Part shown: piece after piece, positions 18,301-26,021 of the stretch
Layout: each line of letters starts with the position of its first letter
Position numbering within the stretch: the first letter of the stretch is position 1
Assembly: GCF_003386235.1 (NCBI RefSeq)
Contig: NZ_QRDZ01000022.1
Coordinates: forward strand, 1-64,000
Length of the DNA stretch: 64,000 nucleotides
DNA from: Cohnella phaseoli
Lineage (GTDB): Bacteria; Bacillota; Bacilli; Paenibacillales; Paenibacillaceae
Direction of reading: 5' to 3'
Notes under the pieces: generated by a model
Seen by the model: only the letters and a program-made list of their open reading frames with translations
Databases searched by the model: none
What the model was told of the DNA's origin: nothing
Position numbers and translations under genes: made by a program

Positions 18301-18548
18301 ATGAGTGCTGCGAACTCGGCCCGCGATATTGCATCGTTCGGACGATAACGACCTGCACCGTCTCCATTTAGCAGGCCGCTCTTCGCCCATCGTGTCATCA
18401 TATCCTCCGCCCAATGGCCCGTTAGATCCGATTGAACGGTTACTTCTTCGCTTGCTGCCGCACGAGCTGGGACCTGTCCCCACAGCGACGCGAACAGGCT
18501 CATCGCGAGAGCAACCGGCAACAACCGCCGACTAGCCGACTTTTTCAT
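12372..18548 (-). CDS. Giant S-layer-anchored DUF4838-type surface protein with repeated Ig-CBM cassettes
   Basis: This is a 2058-residue secreted protein. A signal peptide (1-31, ending ARAAA) precedes three SLH domains (about 40-220) that bind cell-wall polymer. A beta-solenoid-like stretch (220-430) and a Ser/Pro/Glu linker (445-475) follow. An alpha-glucuronidase-N-like fold starts at about 476 (AAVVINGTADD), is interrupted at about 521-786 by an Ig plus carbohydrate-binding cassette, and resumes at YDGIQIYLGKNG. The DUF4838-type region runs to about 1230. A further CBM-like domain (about 1380-1516) and two more copies of the cassette (1519-1784 and 1789-2057) follow. The ATG at 18548 has GGGGGG 10 nt upstream. 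It is last in the transporter operon. The catalytic activity is unknown. Confidence 0.88.
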   Translation of the reverse strand: MKKSASRRLLPVALAMSLFASLWGQVPARAAASEEVTVQSDLTGHWAEDMMTRWAKSGLLNGDGAGRYRPNDAISRAEFAALIDRSFNLPDQASDVRPFADVNSGAWYAAAIANVYAAGMIQGMGKGKFDPEAAITRQDATVIIARAFQLEDTASAKAGAAFSDAASISAYASEAVAALQSRQYVSGRGGNRFAPKERISRAEVVQLIDNVMGSLIASKGTYERDYAGNVAVNTAGVELKNLVIAGDLYITQGVGEGDILLDGVTVKGKTYVFGGGSNSVKIKNSQLAGTLVVNKPEGPVRIVVSGTTHVGNVLMLSGGILEEGELTGAEEGFKNVDVNIDASAQSREVILVGRFGQIRQVGVSVSVLLKTGTVVETFIFDAIAIVTGDGTIRIAQILVSGSNLNKWPDKVNFGSQITVTVAGKLVDKAPPEGSSGSGTAPTGSSPSSSPSPEPSPSPSPSPEPTPEPDTELKIVDEGSAKAAVVINGTADDQTQEAARKLIKYVKKATGVELPLFVDRLNSDTVTAENGTIQVEFVNLPVAPPVAADFKVQAIIDGKATLSETPSRAIWDEATKTVTLTVMRVEKSTVQQSVKYQIRYREQDAFSSPQLNIPANPKGSLLKNSSFEAGYQGLPARPWEYGCGGNPLTCLVERSAEQAKTGKYSLKVSGATSPIWPLQTVELNGSGEYEYTAYIYTPAGSTTNGIIYMLALPITEDNTQIDEPQYYGPNTQATISNGGWQQLKWTVNMPAIVNGKNVVKALVGFTFKDFAAGETAYLDDATLVKVNAIDADSPVNDNQDTVEQTLPEQYDGIQIYLGKNGLTAQERSELLGSAMDADGFVMHQNGKRITIAGPTSWGTEFGVNEFLERYVGVRWLMPGEDWEDVPQTAALSVPVGDEVKQEPAFFSRAFEEQLPQRPALFDWARNLRIHDKITFTHNLYRMLPVSKYPQFYEEGTPDLGFESDNPCFQSEGIVEESIRIINTYFDENPDATSYSLGINDTLVFCGADPLGKRNSLGLIDMSDSYFDWVDKVSRGVFAQHPDKYLGAYAYLNITDPPTNVTLDPRVVIYITDERMAWGDPDMRQIGHALSEAWTQVGATVAFYDYLFGTPYVLPRTAFQLMADEYRYAESIGVNAYYSELYANFGEGPKPYLSAKLKWDPQQDVEALLDDWYERAVGPEAAADLKAYYQKWQQFWEQDIFDTQWYQLWKNDPERMNYMQLLSPDYLRDVSLQDMVDGRQLLESVIAKAQTQQQKKRAQDLLRMFEFYELSKLSYVDMSAAVAAPTNDAEASAILNDILNRNVKMDQRKALLAEFSDFHSLYYQYKGPLTWATVSSKETMALSSWIKAHPNSTTAARIEQLAEQSTSSTVRNAMKLILLSVEGTVVKNPGFEDGLQEWFNFSDTVANLTSDANSGSKAVMVNASSVEQDVFVESGKTYKLTFYAKVSGAREQNLLGINFWDVPGVGLTGAHVTVDSEAYKKYSITFTPPEGFSHVTIVIYKAAGAGWVYADDFTLTELPADYLSLTTVTGENGTVRAVFNKSPEEAPIAADFTVQANVDGQEAVAEQPTAINWDSATHTATLDVQSVTPANMAQTVKYRVTYKGEDTLLSSAIAIVADPQASALKNTSFEIGYGEDTHARPWAYGCGGQPGTCVTVRSDEQARTGQYSLKLSGVPGPIWPLQTVELNGFGQYEYSAYLYKPQGTTTSGTVQMLVIPMAADGSTLDEPEFYGTPVSATVSNGDWHKMKWTVNIPEQFNGKPVVKAMVGFTVMGFAAGETVYLDDVTLKPLSVADLTMTAVTVENGTVQALFNKSPEEAPAAADFTVQAIVDGQEAMAEQPTAISWDSATHTATLAVQSVTPANVGQTVKYRVTYKGEDTLLSAEIAIAADPQASALKNASFEFGYGEDTHARPWAYGCGGQPATCVTVRSDEQAKTGHYSLKLSGVPGPIWPLQTVELNGSGQYEYTMHLYTPAGSTTGGTIQMLVLPMAADGSTLDEPEFYGTPVSATVSNGEWQEIKWTVNIPEQFNGKQVVKAMIGFTILGFGAGESVYLDDVTLNKQ
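12386..14000 (-). repeat. 813-bp in-frame tandem duplication within the giant gene
   Basis: The segment starting ATGTAACATCGTCCAGATAG at 12386 recurs at 13199, an offset of 813 bp or 271 codons, and high identity continues through both units. Each unit encodes an Ig-like domain plus a CBM-like domain with a Cys pair (GCGGQP..TC). A diverged third copy lies at about 16190-16985. Confidence 0.9.
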
Positions 18549-18635
18549 TCGTATACAACCCCCCGTCAAAATTGAAATGCTGCTTATCGTTACTCTAACT
18601 CGAACAAGCAAGGAATCACTTTCTTGACAGGATCG

Positions 18636-20618
18636 CTACATCAACGTCGTCAATACGATAAAATCCCAGGGCTCGATATTATCGATCGTCACGATCGTTT
18701 TCCCCTTCTCCTTGGTTATGCGATCGTCCGGCACAACCGTTGCTGCTCTGCTGTGGTCCAGCGTATACAAACGGTCGAGAGGAATGGCCATTTCCGCCTC
18801 GAAAATCCCTGTCGGGTCGTAATTCGCGTTAACAAGCACGATCATTACGTCCTTCCCGTCTTCGGACACCTTCACAAAAGGAACAATTTTCGCGCCTCTC
18901 TTGAACGCCGTAACAGACAGCGCATCGCGACATACCCATTGCAATGCATGATGCAGCTGCTGTCGTTTGGCCTCTGAGTACAGGCTCATCCACGGCGCAT
19001 AACCGTGTACTGCCACACGTCCGCCCAGACGGTTCTCATACAGTGTGAAGGTAGCGCCCAGCTCGATCTCCGTGTAACTAATCAACTCGCTCAGCACCTG
19101 TACGTCGGCTCCAGGCAGCGGCTCAAGCACGTAGCCCGAATCGCGATAAACCGTAATTCTCGCATCGCGCTGCTCGCCCGCATAAGCACCGTTGATCGGA
19201 TGGTCGGTAAATTGTTCGAACACACCGTTGTCATAAGCCTTCGCGATCGTTACGCCGCAATATTCGCCCAGCCCCATCTCGATCAGCGTTTCCAGCGTTA
19301 GACCGTCCATCAGCACAGGCCCGGCAAGCATATCCAGCAGTTGCTCCCTCGTATACCCCTGCGCCATTTCTCTGCTTAGAATGACGCCGCAGGCCGCTTC
19401 GGGATTCATCGACAGCGGAAACCCGATTTCGTGCAGCACATTGGCCCGTTGCGCGTCCTGCGGGACGCCGAACCAGCCGCGCTCGCCAACCTTGCGCTTC
19501 GCCTCGAATTTAGCCGACATGGCAGGATAGAGCCCGCGATTCGGCCAAGCCCCCGCAATGCGATCCATTGCAGCCCAAAGCGGCTTCATCGCGACCATCG
19601 CCTGAAGCCAATCCTCGTATTCGCCGATTGCGCCCTTCTCCAGCTTGAGCGTATGCGCAGCAATGCCATTCATCCCGCATGCGATCATAATCGTGTTCTC
19701 GGTCATCATGACGCGAATCGACTTCTTCAGCCGCTGCTGCGGAAAAGTCTCCAGCTCGTATTGCACATCTGTCACATAGTCCGGGTAAAGAGCTGCTTGT
19801 CTAGCGCATTCCAACCCTTTATCCAATACCGAAGCCGGTGCTCTATCATCGTAAAAACCGCCGCCCGGCCTTCCTCTCACCGCTTCGAGCGCCCTCATCC
19901 ATCGGTCAAAAGCGGCGCCAGAGTAAGTGCGCCATTCCAGTCCCCCTGTCATCAACCCAAGCTCGATGCCCGGATCGACGCCATGAACCGCCTGCCTTAT
20001 CGCCGTCAGCATTCTTTCCAGCGTCTCGATATTATGCTCGACCCATTGCTCTCGTTCGACTGCGCCCTCCGGCGAATCAAGTAGAGCAACCAACCGCTGA
20101 CGATCATACGCAGTTCCATGCTTTGCATTATAGATGCCCAGACAAGTTTCGCAGAAACAAGGGCAATCGGCCGGCTGATGATGGTGAATGCGCGCATCGT
20201 CATCCACCCAGATGAAATCAAGCCCCGACTCGGCCAGCAAACGATATTTGTCCATGATGTAACGCTTGAACGATTCCGAGTTTGGACAGAACGAGCCATT
20301 CGCTCGCTGTCCGTCATGGCCTACCATCGGCTCTCCCTGAAAAGCCGGCTCCCAATCCCAGGCATCGTCCAAATGACCGATACTGATTGAATTGACCCCA
20401 ACGCGGAACCCGTCCTGTTGCAATTGCCGCACCCTTGGAGCCAGCCAACCGCACCTGTTTGCAAATTCGTCTAAAGGCGTATATCCGCTCATTCGCGACT
20501 CGACGATCAGCGCCAGCTCGTCCACCGCTCCCCGATAAGGCAACAACAGGTCGCGAAGCTGCGCGAATTCGCGATCCTCCTGAAACCGAGCTGGCCAAAT
20601 CCGCAGTGATAATTTCAT
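18636..20618 (-). CDS. Predicted cytoplasmic TIM-barrel glycosidase-like enzyme, unknown specificity (paralogue 2)
   Basis: This 660-residue protein lacks a signal peptide. It shares its layout with the gene at 10167-12221: an acidic and histidine-rich block FIWVDDDARIHHHQ followed by DCPCFCETC (about 145-165), a middle domain with DMLAGPVLMDGLTLETLIE, and a C-terminal part with FTLYENRLGGRVAVHGY. The VDDDAR block may supply catalytic acids or a metal site (inference). It starts 20 bp after the second permease gene in the same operon, with GGGAG 10 nt before the ATG. This suggests it processes what the transporter imports. No family is assigned with confidence. Confidence 0.8.
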   Translation of the reverse strand: MKLSLRIWPARFQEDREFAQLRDLLLPYRGAVDELALIVESRMSGYTPLDEFANRCGWLAPRVRQLQQDGFRVGVNSISIGHLDDAWDWEPAFQGEPMVGHDGQRANGSFCPNSESFKRYIMDKYRLLAESGLDFIWVDDDARIHHHQPADCPCFCETCLGIYNAKHGTAYDRQRLVALLDSPEGAVEREQWVEHNIETLERMLTAIRQAVHGVDPGIELGLMTGGLEWRTYSGAAFDRWMRALEAVRGRPGGGFYDDRAPASVLDKGLECARQAALYPDYVTDVQYELETFPQQRLKKSIRVMMTENTIMIACGMNGIAAHTLKLEKGAIGEYEDWLQAMVAMKPLWAAMDRIAGAWPNRGLYPAMSAKFEAKRKVGERGWFGVPQDAQRANVLHEIGFPLSMNPEAACGVILSREMAQGYTREQLLDMLAGPVLMDGLTLETLIEMGLGEYCGVTIAKAYDNGVFEQFTDHPINGAYAGEQRDARITVYRDSGYVLEPLPGADVQVLSELISYTEIELGATFTLYENRLGGRVAVHGYAPWMSLYSEAKRQQLHHALQWVCRDALSVTAFKRGAKIVPFVKVSEDGKDVMIVLVNANYDPTGIFEAEMAIPLDRLYTLDHSRAATVVPDDRITKEKGKTIVTIDNIEPWDFIVLTTLM

Positions 20619-20638
20619 AGATGGTTTTCTCCCTCCAG

Positions 20639-21526
20639 CTACTCCTTAACGCTTCCCATCACGATGCCTTTCATGAAGAAACGCTGCAAGAACGGATAAG
20701 CGAGCAAGATCGGAAGCGCCGCAACGAAGATTTGGGCAGCTCGACCTGTCCGGTCGTTCACGCGTAAAAACTTCTCAACCTCTTGCGCCGTCATTTCCGC
20801 CAAACCCTTCGAGACGATGCTCGTTTGCAGAAACGTCTGCAACGGATAGTTTTCAGGCTGATTCATGTAAATTAGTCCGTCAAACCAGCTGTTCCAGTGA
20901 CCGATGACGGTGAACAACAGCACGGTAGCAAGTGCAGGCAGCGATACCGGCACATAGATGCGCCATAGAATGGTCCAATGATTGGCGCCGTCCAGCCTAG
21001 CAGACTCCTCCAACTCCTTCGGAAGGTTCCGGAAAAAGTTAAGCAGCAGCACCACATTAAACACGGGAACCGCCGACGGAATCACTAACGCCCAGATCGA
21101 ATCAATCAGACCCGTGTCCTTTACGACCATATAGCTGGGGATGAGACCGCCGCCGAAAATAATTGTGAACACGAAAAACCAGGAGTACACCGTGCGAAAC
21201 CGAAACTGCTTGCTGTCTTTGGATAGCGGATACGCCAGCAGCGTAATGAGAAGCATGCTGATCGTCGTCCCGAGAAAGGTACGCTGCAAGGTTACCCCGA
21301 ACGATTGCAGGAACGCTTTCTTAGCAAACACAGCTTCATAGGACGCAAGCGTAAAATCGACCGGCCACAGCTTAACCGCCCCGGCCGATACGGCTTGAGC
21401 CGAGCTTAGCGAAACCGAGAACACGTGAATAAGCGGAAACAGGCAAGTAAAGGCCAACAACGTCAGGAAGACCATGTTGCCTATCGTAAACAGCCGGTAG
21501 CCGATACTTTGTCGATACGACGGCAT
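20639..21526 (-). CDS. Carbohydrate ABC transporter permease, LplC/YtcP type
   Basis: This 295-residue inner-membrane protein has six predicted helices, the CUT1 permease arrangement. The EAA loop that contacts the ATPase is EESARLDGANHWTILWRIYV (about residues 186-205). The ORF extends three codons upstream to a GTG. ATG 21526 is preferred because GGAAGG lies 8 nt before it. It pairs with the LplB-type permease immediately upstream. No ATPase gene is nearby, which is usual for this group, where a shared ATPase (MsmX type) serves many importers. Confidence 0.92.
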   Translation of the reverse strand: MPSYRQSIGYRLFTIGNMVFLTLLAFTCLFPLIHVFSVSLSSAQAVSAGAVKLWPVDFTLASYEAVFAKKAFLQSFGVTLQRTFLGTTISMLLITLLAYPLSKDSKQFRFRTVYSWFFVFTIIFGGGLIPSYMVVKDTGLIDSIWALVIPSAVPVFNVVLLLNFFRNLPKELEESARLDGANHWTILWRIYVPVSLPALATVLLFTVIGHWNSWFDGLIYMNQPENYPLQTFLQTSIVSKGLAEMTAQEVEKFLRVNDRTGRAAQIFVAALPILLAYPFLQRFFMKGIVMGSVKE

Positions 21527-21540
21527 GACGATCACCTTCC

Positions 21541-22440
21541 TTAAAAAATTCTGTAGTTGGCCAACCGATATGCCAGGAAATACGACAACGAGATCAGCAC
21601 AAACGAAATAACCGACTTAAACAAACCAACGGCAGTAGCTACGCCGTACTGGAACTGCTGAATGCCAAGGCGATAGACAAACGTGTCGATAATATCTCCC
21701 GACTCGTACACCTGCGGACTGTAAAGATTGAAAATTTGATCGAATCCGGCATTGAGCACATTCCCAAGACTGAGCACGGCCATCAGTACGATGATCGGAG
21801 TCATGCCAGGCAGAGATATGTGCCAGATTTGACGCCATCGCCCCGCGCCGTCCGCTTCCGCCGCTTCGTACAGCGTTGGACTGATCCCCGTCAGCGCCGC
21901 CAAGTACACAATCGTCCCGAAACCGAACTCTTTCCAGACGTCGGACAGGACGACTGTGAATTGAAACCAGCGATTGTCTCCAAGAAAATAAATCGGCTTG
22001 AAGCCGAGCCAGCCGAGAAATTGATTCACAATTCCCGATGTCGGGGACAAAATATCGATCAGGATGCCGCTCAAGATGACCCAGGATAGAAAATGCGGCA
22101 AATAGACGAGCGTCTGGAACGTCCTGCGAAATAAGGCTTGCCGAACTTCGTTGAGTAAAATTGCCGCCGTAATCGGCACAATGAGACCCAGCCCCATCTT
22201 CATGACCGCGATGGTGATCGTATTGGCGATAATACGCGGCGTATCCGGCATAAGCAGAATATATTGAAAGTTATCCCACCCGATCCACGGCGAATTGAAA
22301 ATGCCCTTCGCGGGCAGGAACTTCTTGAACGCAATGACAGAGCCCGCCATCGGTCCATAGCTGTAGATCAGAACAATGATCAAGCTGGGGAGGACCATCA
22401 GATGCAGCAGCCGGTTTTGTCTCCACTCTTTTCGTAACAG
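21541..22440 (-). CDS. Carbohydrate ABC transporter permease, LplB type, probable CTG start
   Basis: This 299-residue membrane protein has the LplB hallmarks, including the helix VLPSLIIVLIYSYGPM and the EAA loop YEAAEADGAGRWRQIWHISLPG. The first ATG in frame (22398) would remove the conserved basic N-terminus. Reading upstream gives LRKEWRQNRLLHLMVLPS, the usual start region of this family. A perfect AGGAGG sits 8 nt before an in-frame CTG at 22438-22440, and no ATG, GTG or TTG is available there. CTG initiation is therefore likely, unless a sequencing error hides a canonical codon. Confidence 0.88.
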   Translation of the reverse strand: MLRKEWRQNRLLHLMVLPSLIIVLIYSYGPMAGSVIAFKKFLPAKGIFNSPWIGWDNFQYILLMPDTPRIIANTITIAVMKMGLGLIVPITAAILLNEVRQALFRRTFQTLVYLPHFLSWVILSGILIDILSPTSGIVNQFLGWLGFKPIYFLGDNRWFQFTVVLSDVWKEFGFGTIVYLAALTGISPTLYEAAEADGAGRWRQIWHISLPGMTPIIVLMAVLSLGNVLNAGFDQIFNLYSPQVYESGDIIDTFVYRLGIQQFQYGVATAVGLFKSVISFVLISLSYFLAYRLANYRIF

Positions 22441-22463
22441 TCTGCTCTCCTCCTTATAAGGAA

Positions 22464-22493
22464 GGGAGAAGGCTATGAACTTCCCCTTCTCCC
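22464..22493 (-). terminator. Intercistronic hairpin between binding protein and permease genes
   Basis: GGGAGAAGG and CCTTCTCCC form a 9-bp stem with a 12-nt loop between the solute-binding protein stop and the permease start. There is no strong T-run, so it probably stabilises the upstream message or attenuates the downstream part. This is a common way to produce more binding protein than permease. Confidence 0.6.
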
Positions 22494-22503
22494 CCCATCC
22501 CTC

Positions 22504-24192
22504 TTATTGTTGCGCTTTGTACCATTCGTTTACTTCAGCCGTAATTTGATCGCCGCCGAGCTTTTTCCATTCAGCAATGAAATTATCGTATTCGTCCACA
22601 GACGAAGCGCCCATAATAATTTTGGTCCTCACTTCGTCCTCTTTCGCCTTCAACACGCTCATCTTATCGCCCATCGTCGGAGTCGGCGCACCGTAGAATT
22701 CGTCAAATAGGAACAAATCCTTCTTATACGCATCGTACATCAGAGACATACTGCCGCCTTCGCCGGCAATCATAACCTGAAGCCAGTTTGCGAAGGAGAC
22801 CTCTCCATCCAAGTATTTCTTGACCGCTTCGTATCTGGAATTCCGGTCGACATCAACGCCAAGCAGCGACGTATCGCCGGTTTGCAGAGCCCGCGGGATT
22901 AAATCTCCCGATTGAACAATAGCATCTTGCGAGAATACGACAAGCGGGTTAATCTCCCAGAAAAACTTACCGGTGTCCTTATGCGCCTGACCGAACACGA
23001 GCACATTTTTCTCTTCATTCGGATGCAGCGAGTAGTCGATCCACAGGTTTAACAGCTTGATAACCGCTTCCGGATTTTTCGCGTTCTTGTTAATGACGTA
23101 ATAGTCGCTTACGGCTGCCGTCGTCGCGCTGAGCGCAGGAGCGTCATCGACGGACGGGGCCGGATACACGCCCCAATCCTGCACAAGCTTGCCATCCTTC
23201 ACGGCGCTATCGAAAGCAGCGCTATGCCAGAATGCGCCGTATAGCAAACCAACGCGGTCGTTTGCAATCATTTCGAGCTCTTTGTTATCGTCCTTGACGC
23301 CGAACTCGGGATCGATCTGTCCCGCCTTGAACAAGTCTTGCAGCTGTTGCAGCGCGGCCTTCATGTTCGGATCGAGACTGCCGTACATCAGGTTGCCCGA
23401 GGCATCCTTCACCCAACGACCCGGATACAGGTGGTAGCCCGCGAAGTATCCCGACAGATTCAGCGATTTGGATAAGGATAAACCGTACGCCTTGCCTTTG
23501 CCTCCGGTATCGCGTTTGGAAAACGCTTCCGAAATTGCGAGCAGATCCTTCATCGTTTTCGGTTCCGGCAAGTTCAATTCTTTCAGCCAATCCTTGCGAA
23601 CCCATACATAGTTCATGTTGTTGTACGGTCCGTTCGTCACCGGAATCGCCATCAGCTTGCCGCCGATGGTGGCGGTCTTCATCTGACGTCCGCCGTCCTT
23701 CGTCATCTCGCTCTTCGTATCCTCCGAAGCGGCTTTATCCCATAACTCCGTGATATCCATGATCATGTCGTTTTCAATCAGCGTAGGCAGATCGGCAGCG
23801 CTGACTTTATAGAAATCCGGAAGATCGTTCGAGGCTATTGCAATTTTCAGCTTCGAATTGTATTCGTTATTTACCGTCCACTTGTTCTTGATCTTAATGC
23901 CGAGCTTTTGCTCGTAATAGTCGTAAATAATATTTTTGTCGATATTCTCGCCCGGATCGTACACTTGCTCTGCGCCAATGCTGCGAACCGTGGTCAGCTC
24001 GATCGGCGGATCGTACTTGCCGAGCGGGTCGAACGCTTCCGGGCTCGCCGCCTCGCTTGAAGTTGCGCTGGCGGAAGGCGAAGCGGAAGATTCCGAAGAA
24101 TTTGCCGCTTCCTTGTTGCCGCTGCATGCGGTCACGGTGAGCAGCATTGCGGCTAACAATGCAGCTAGTCCGCTTTTGGCATAACGTTTCAT
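22504..24192 (-). CDS. Extracellular solute-binding lipoprotein, LipO/YtcQ type
   Basis: This 562-residue binding protein is predicted to deliver oligosaccharide to the adjacent permeases. The N-terminus is a lipoprotein signal with lipobox LTVTAC (Cys about residue 23), followed by a Ser/Ala/Glu-rich spacer and a family 1 binding fold. ATG 24192 was chosen over the longer frame because GGGGGAG lies 5 nt before it and the signal peptide begins there. It heads the operon binding protein, LplB, LplC, paralogue-2 enzyme, giant SLH protein. The upstream gap carries a candidate operator. Confidence 0.93.
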   Translation of the reverse strand: MKRYAKSGLAALLAAMLLTVTACSGNKEAANSSESSASPSASATSSEAASPEAFDPLGKYDPPIELTTVRSIGAEQVYDPGENIDKNIIYDYYEQKLGIKIKNKWTVNNEYNSKLKIAIASNDLPDFYKVSAADLPTLIENDMIMDITELWDKAASEDTKSEMTKDGGRQMKTATIGGKLMAIPVTNGPYNNMNYVWVRKDWLKELNLPEPKTMKDLLAISEAFSKRDTGGKGKAYGLSLSKSLNLSGYFAGYHLYPGRWVKDASGNLMYGSLDPNMKAALQQLQDLFKAGQIDPEFGVKDDNKELEMIANDRVGLLYGAFWHSAAFDSAVKDGKLVQDWGVYPAPSVDDAPALSATTAAVSDYYVINKNAKNPEAVIKLLNLWIDYSLHPNEEKNVLVFGQAHKDTGKFFWEINPLVVFSQDAIVQSGDLIPRALQTGDTSLLGVDVDRNSRYEAVKKYLDGEVSFANWLQVMIAGEGGSMSLMYDAYKKDLFLFDEFYGAPTPTMGDKMSVLKAKEDEVRTKIIMGASSVDEYDNFIAEWKKLGGDQITAEVNEWYKAQQ

Positions 24193-24269
24193 AGATACTC
24201 CCCCTGGTTGCGTAGTGATTTCCTTGAGCTGCTGTCTCTGCTGTCGAGGGCTTCTTCCCCTCTGACACA

Positions 24270-24298
24270 AGTATATAAATCTCCGTATGTCCGCAACC
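24270..24298 (-). promoter_or_regulatory. Possible promoter of the transporter operon
   Basis: The minus strand shows TATACT with GGTTGC 17 bp upstream. The -35 is poor, as expected for an activator-dependent promoter. The candidate operator at 24307-24336 ends 8 bp upstream of it. Confidence 0.4.
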
Positions 24299-24306
24299 AG
24301 ATTCAC

Positions 24307-24336
24307 CTGTTGACATCCCGTTACATTCCTTGACTA
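24307..24336 (-). promoter_or_regulatory. Candidate operator, three 10-bp direct repeats
   Basis: Three contiguous 10-mers on the minus strand (TAGTCAAGGA, then ATGTAACGGG, then ATGTCAACAG) all fit NNGTMAMNNR. The site lies between the response-regulator gene and the binding-protein gene it is inferred to control. Confidence 0.6.
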
Positions 24337-24359
24337 CTTCGCGCCAAATGTCGATACGG

Positions 24360-26021
24360 CTACGAATCCCGATACTCCTGCGGCGTCATCCCCATGTTCG
24401 TTTTGAAGAAACGGATAAACGACAAGCGCGAATCATAGCCGACCATTGCGGAAATTTCGTAGATTTTATAAGCGGAATGCTTCAGCAATTCCTTCGCTTT
24501 CTCCGTCCGCGCCATATTGATATACTCGGACAAGCCGATTCCCGCCGTTCTTTTGTACAACCTTGACAGGTACGAAGGGTTGAGGTGAACGATGCCCGCC
24601 AGTTTGGCCAGAGAAACATCTTCCGCCAAATGAGTGTCGATGTACTCGTTAATGCGGAGCACGACAATATGCTCGTCCTGGGCGGCCGGCTGATCGCGAT
24701 TGTCGAACAGCAGCTCCGCCAGCTTACGAAAATAGGAGCGAAGCTCCTCCCACGAAAGATTAACGTCGGCATGCGACAGACGGTCCAGACCGATCTGTGC
24801 GGCCAGCTTCCCGTCCGGCGGGTATTGATTGAGGTAAGAGAGGAAAACGGAAGCCAGGCTATGATACACTTCCAGCTTGACGAAGCCGGAACGGTTCTCG
24901 TCCGCCGCATGGTCGATAATCTCGTCCAGCAGGCTGTCGAAATCCGCTTTTTCGCCATTCTCCAAGTAGTGGCCGAGCAAGCCGATTTTTTTCATTTTGC
25001 GGTTAGCCAGCTTTGTCTTGGCCGCTTCCAGCGACGAGCGCGGGGCGCCCAGCCGGGTAAGGCCTCTCAACCTTACCTCGCTTCCTGTCCCCTGTTCTCC
25101 CCACAGCAGCGATAACAACTCGTCATAGGCTTCTGGGAGCGAATCCCAACGTACGACGGCGGGGCCGATCGCAAATGACACCTCCAAGCCGACCGCCTCG
25201 CGGCAATTGGCCTGAATCGCATCCAACTCTTCATAAACCCATTCGAACCAATTTTTCTCCGCTTCGTTTGGCGAATTTTCGCCCTTCTCCAAGTTGGGAT
25301 CGGTCGGCTGCAGCAGCCATGCCACATTCCAGCCGTCTACCTCCGACGACGCCAGCCTGACCTTCAATCGCAGCGTCTCCGCGACGATGTTCTGAACGGC
25401 ATACAGCATCAGTTTGCGCCCTTCGAGCGTTCCTTTTCCGCCCCAAGAGTCGATGCGCCCAAGCAGCACATACACAGGCAGCTCCGCCGACAAGCTCATC
25501 TCCAGCTCGCGAATTCTAGTCCGTACGGAAGATTCCGCCAGCGACGCCTTCCCTCTGAGCAATTCGTTCACATATTGCTGCTGCAAAAGCGAGATCGCCT
25601 TCCTGCTGCGGAAATTCGCCTCGAGCAGCTTCCGGTTCGCTTCGGCTTGCGCGTCCAGCTCGGCAATGGCTTTATCTATGGACCGAATGATCTCATCATC
25701 GCTCTCGGTCTTTAACAGATAATCGAAGCCGCCTCCTGAAATCGCATCTTTAATATAATGAAAATCATCGAAGCTGGTTAGGAAGATCACTTTGCATAAG
25801 GGCCATTGACGCTTAATTTCAGGAAGCAGCTCCGTTCCTTCCATTCCAGGCATCCGAATGTCGGATAAGACGATATCAATCCTCGTCCGGTTAAGCACTT
25901 CCAACGCTTGGTGCGCCGAATAGGCCTGATACAGCTCCAGCTCCGGCTTCCTCTTGCCGAACATCTTCACTAGCCCTTCCACGATTACCGGCAGATCATC
26001 CACGATCAGCATTCGATACAT
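24360..26021 (-). CDS. YesN-like response regulator with AraC-type DNA-binding domain
   Basis: This 553-residue protein has an N-terminal receiver domain (1-120) with acidic residues DD at 8-9, phosphoacceptor Asp 54 in LSDIRMPG and the conserved Lys in LLKTES. A long middle region follows, and a C-terminal AraC pair of helix-turn-helices (about 450-553) contains YLSRLYKRTAGIGLSEY and VGYDSRLSFIRFFK. It overlaps the sensor gene by 26 bp. It is inferred to activate the binding-protein operon, the kinase operon and the enzyme gene at 10167 through the shared direct repeats. Confidence 0.94.
   Translation of the reverse strand: MYRMLIVDDLPVIVEGLVKMFGKRKPELELYQAYSAHQALEVLNRTRIDIVLSDIRMPGMEGTELLPEIKRQWPLCKVIFLTSFDDFHYIKDAISGGGFDYLLKTESDDEIIRSIDKAIAELDAQAEANRKLLEANFRSRKAISLLQQQYVNELLRGKASLAESSVRTRIRELEMSLSAELPVYVLLGRIDSWGGKGTLEGRKLMLYAVQNIVAETLRLKVRLASSEVDGWNVAWLLQPTDPNLEKGENSPNEAEKNWFEWVYEELDAIQANCREAVGLEVSFAIGPAVVRWDSLPEAYDELLSLLWGEQGTGSEVRLRGLTRLGAPRSSLEAAKTKLANRKMKKIGLLGHYLENGEKADFDSLLDEIIDHAADENRSGFVKLEVYHSLASVFLSYLNQYPPDGKLAAQIGLDRLSHADVNLSWEELRSYFRKLAELLFDNRDQPAAQDEHIVVLRINEYIDTHLAEDVSLAKLAGIVHLNPSYLSRLYKRTAGIGLSEYINMARTEKAKELLKHSAYKIYEISAMVGYDSRLSFIRFFKTNMGMTPQEYRDS

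Noticed and set aside
18549..18635. Separate promoter for the giant SLH gene
   Set aside because: TTGCTT-17-GATAAG is too far from consensus, and the gene follows its operon partner by only 87 bp.
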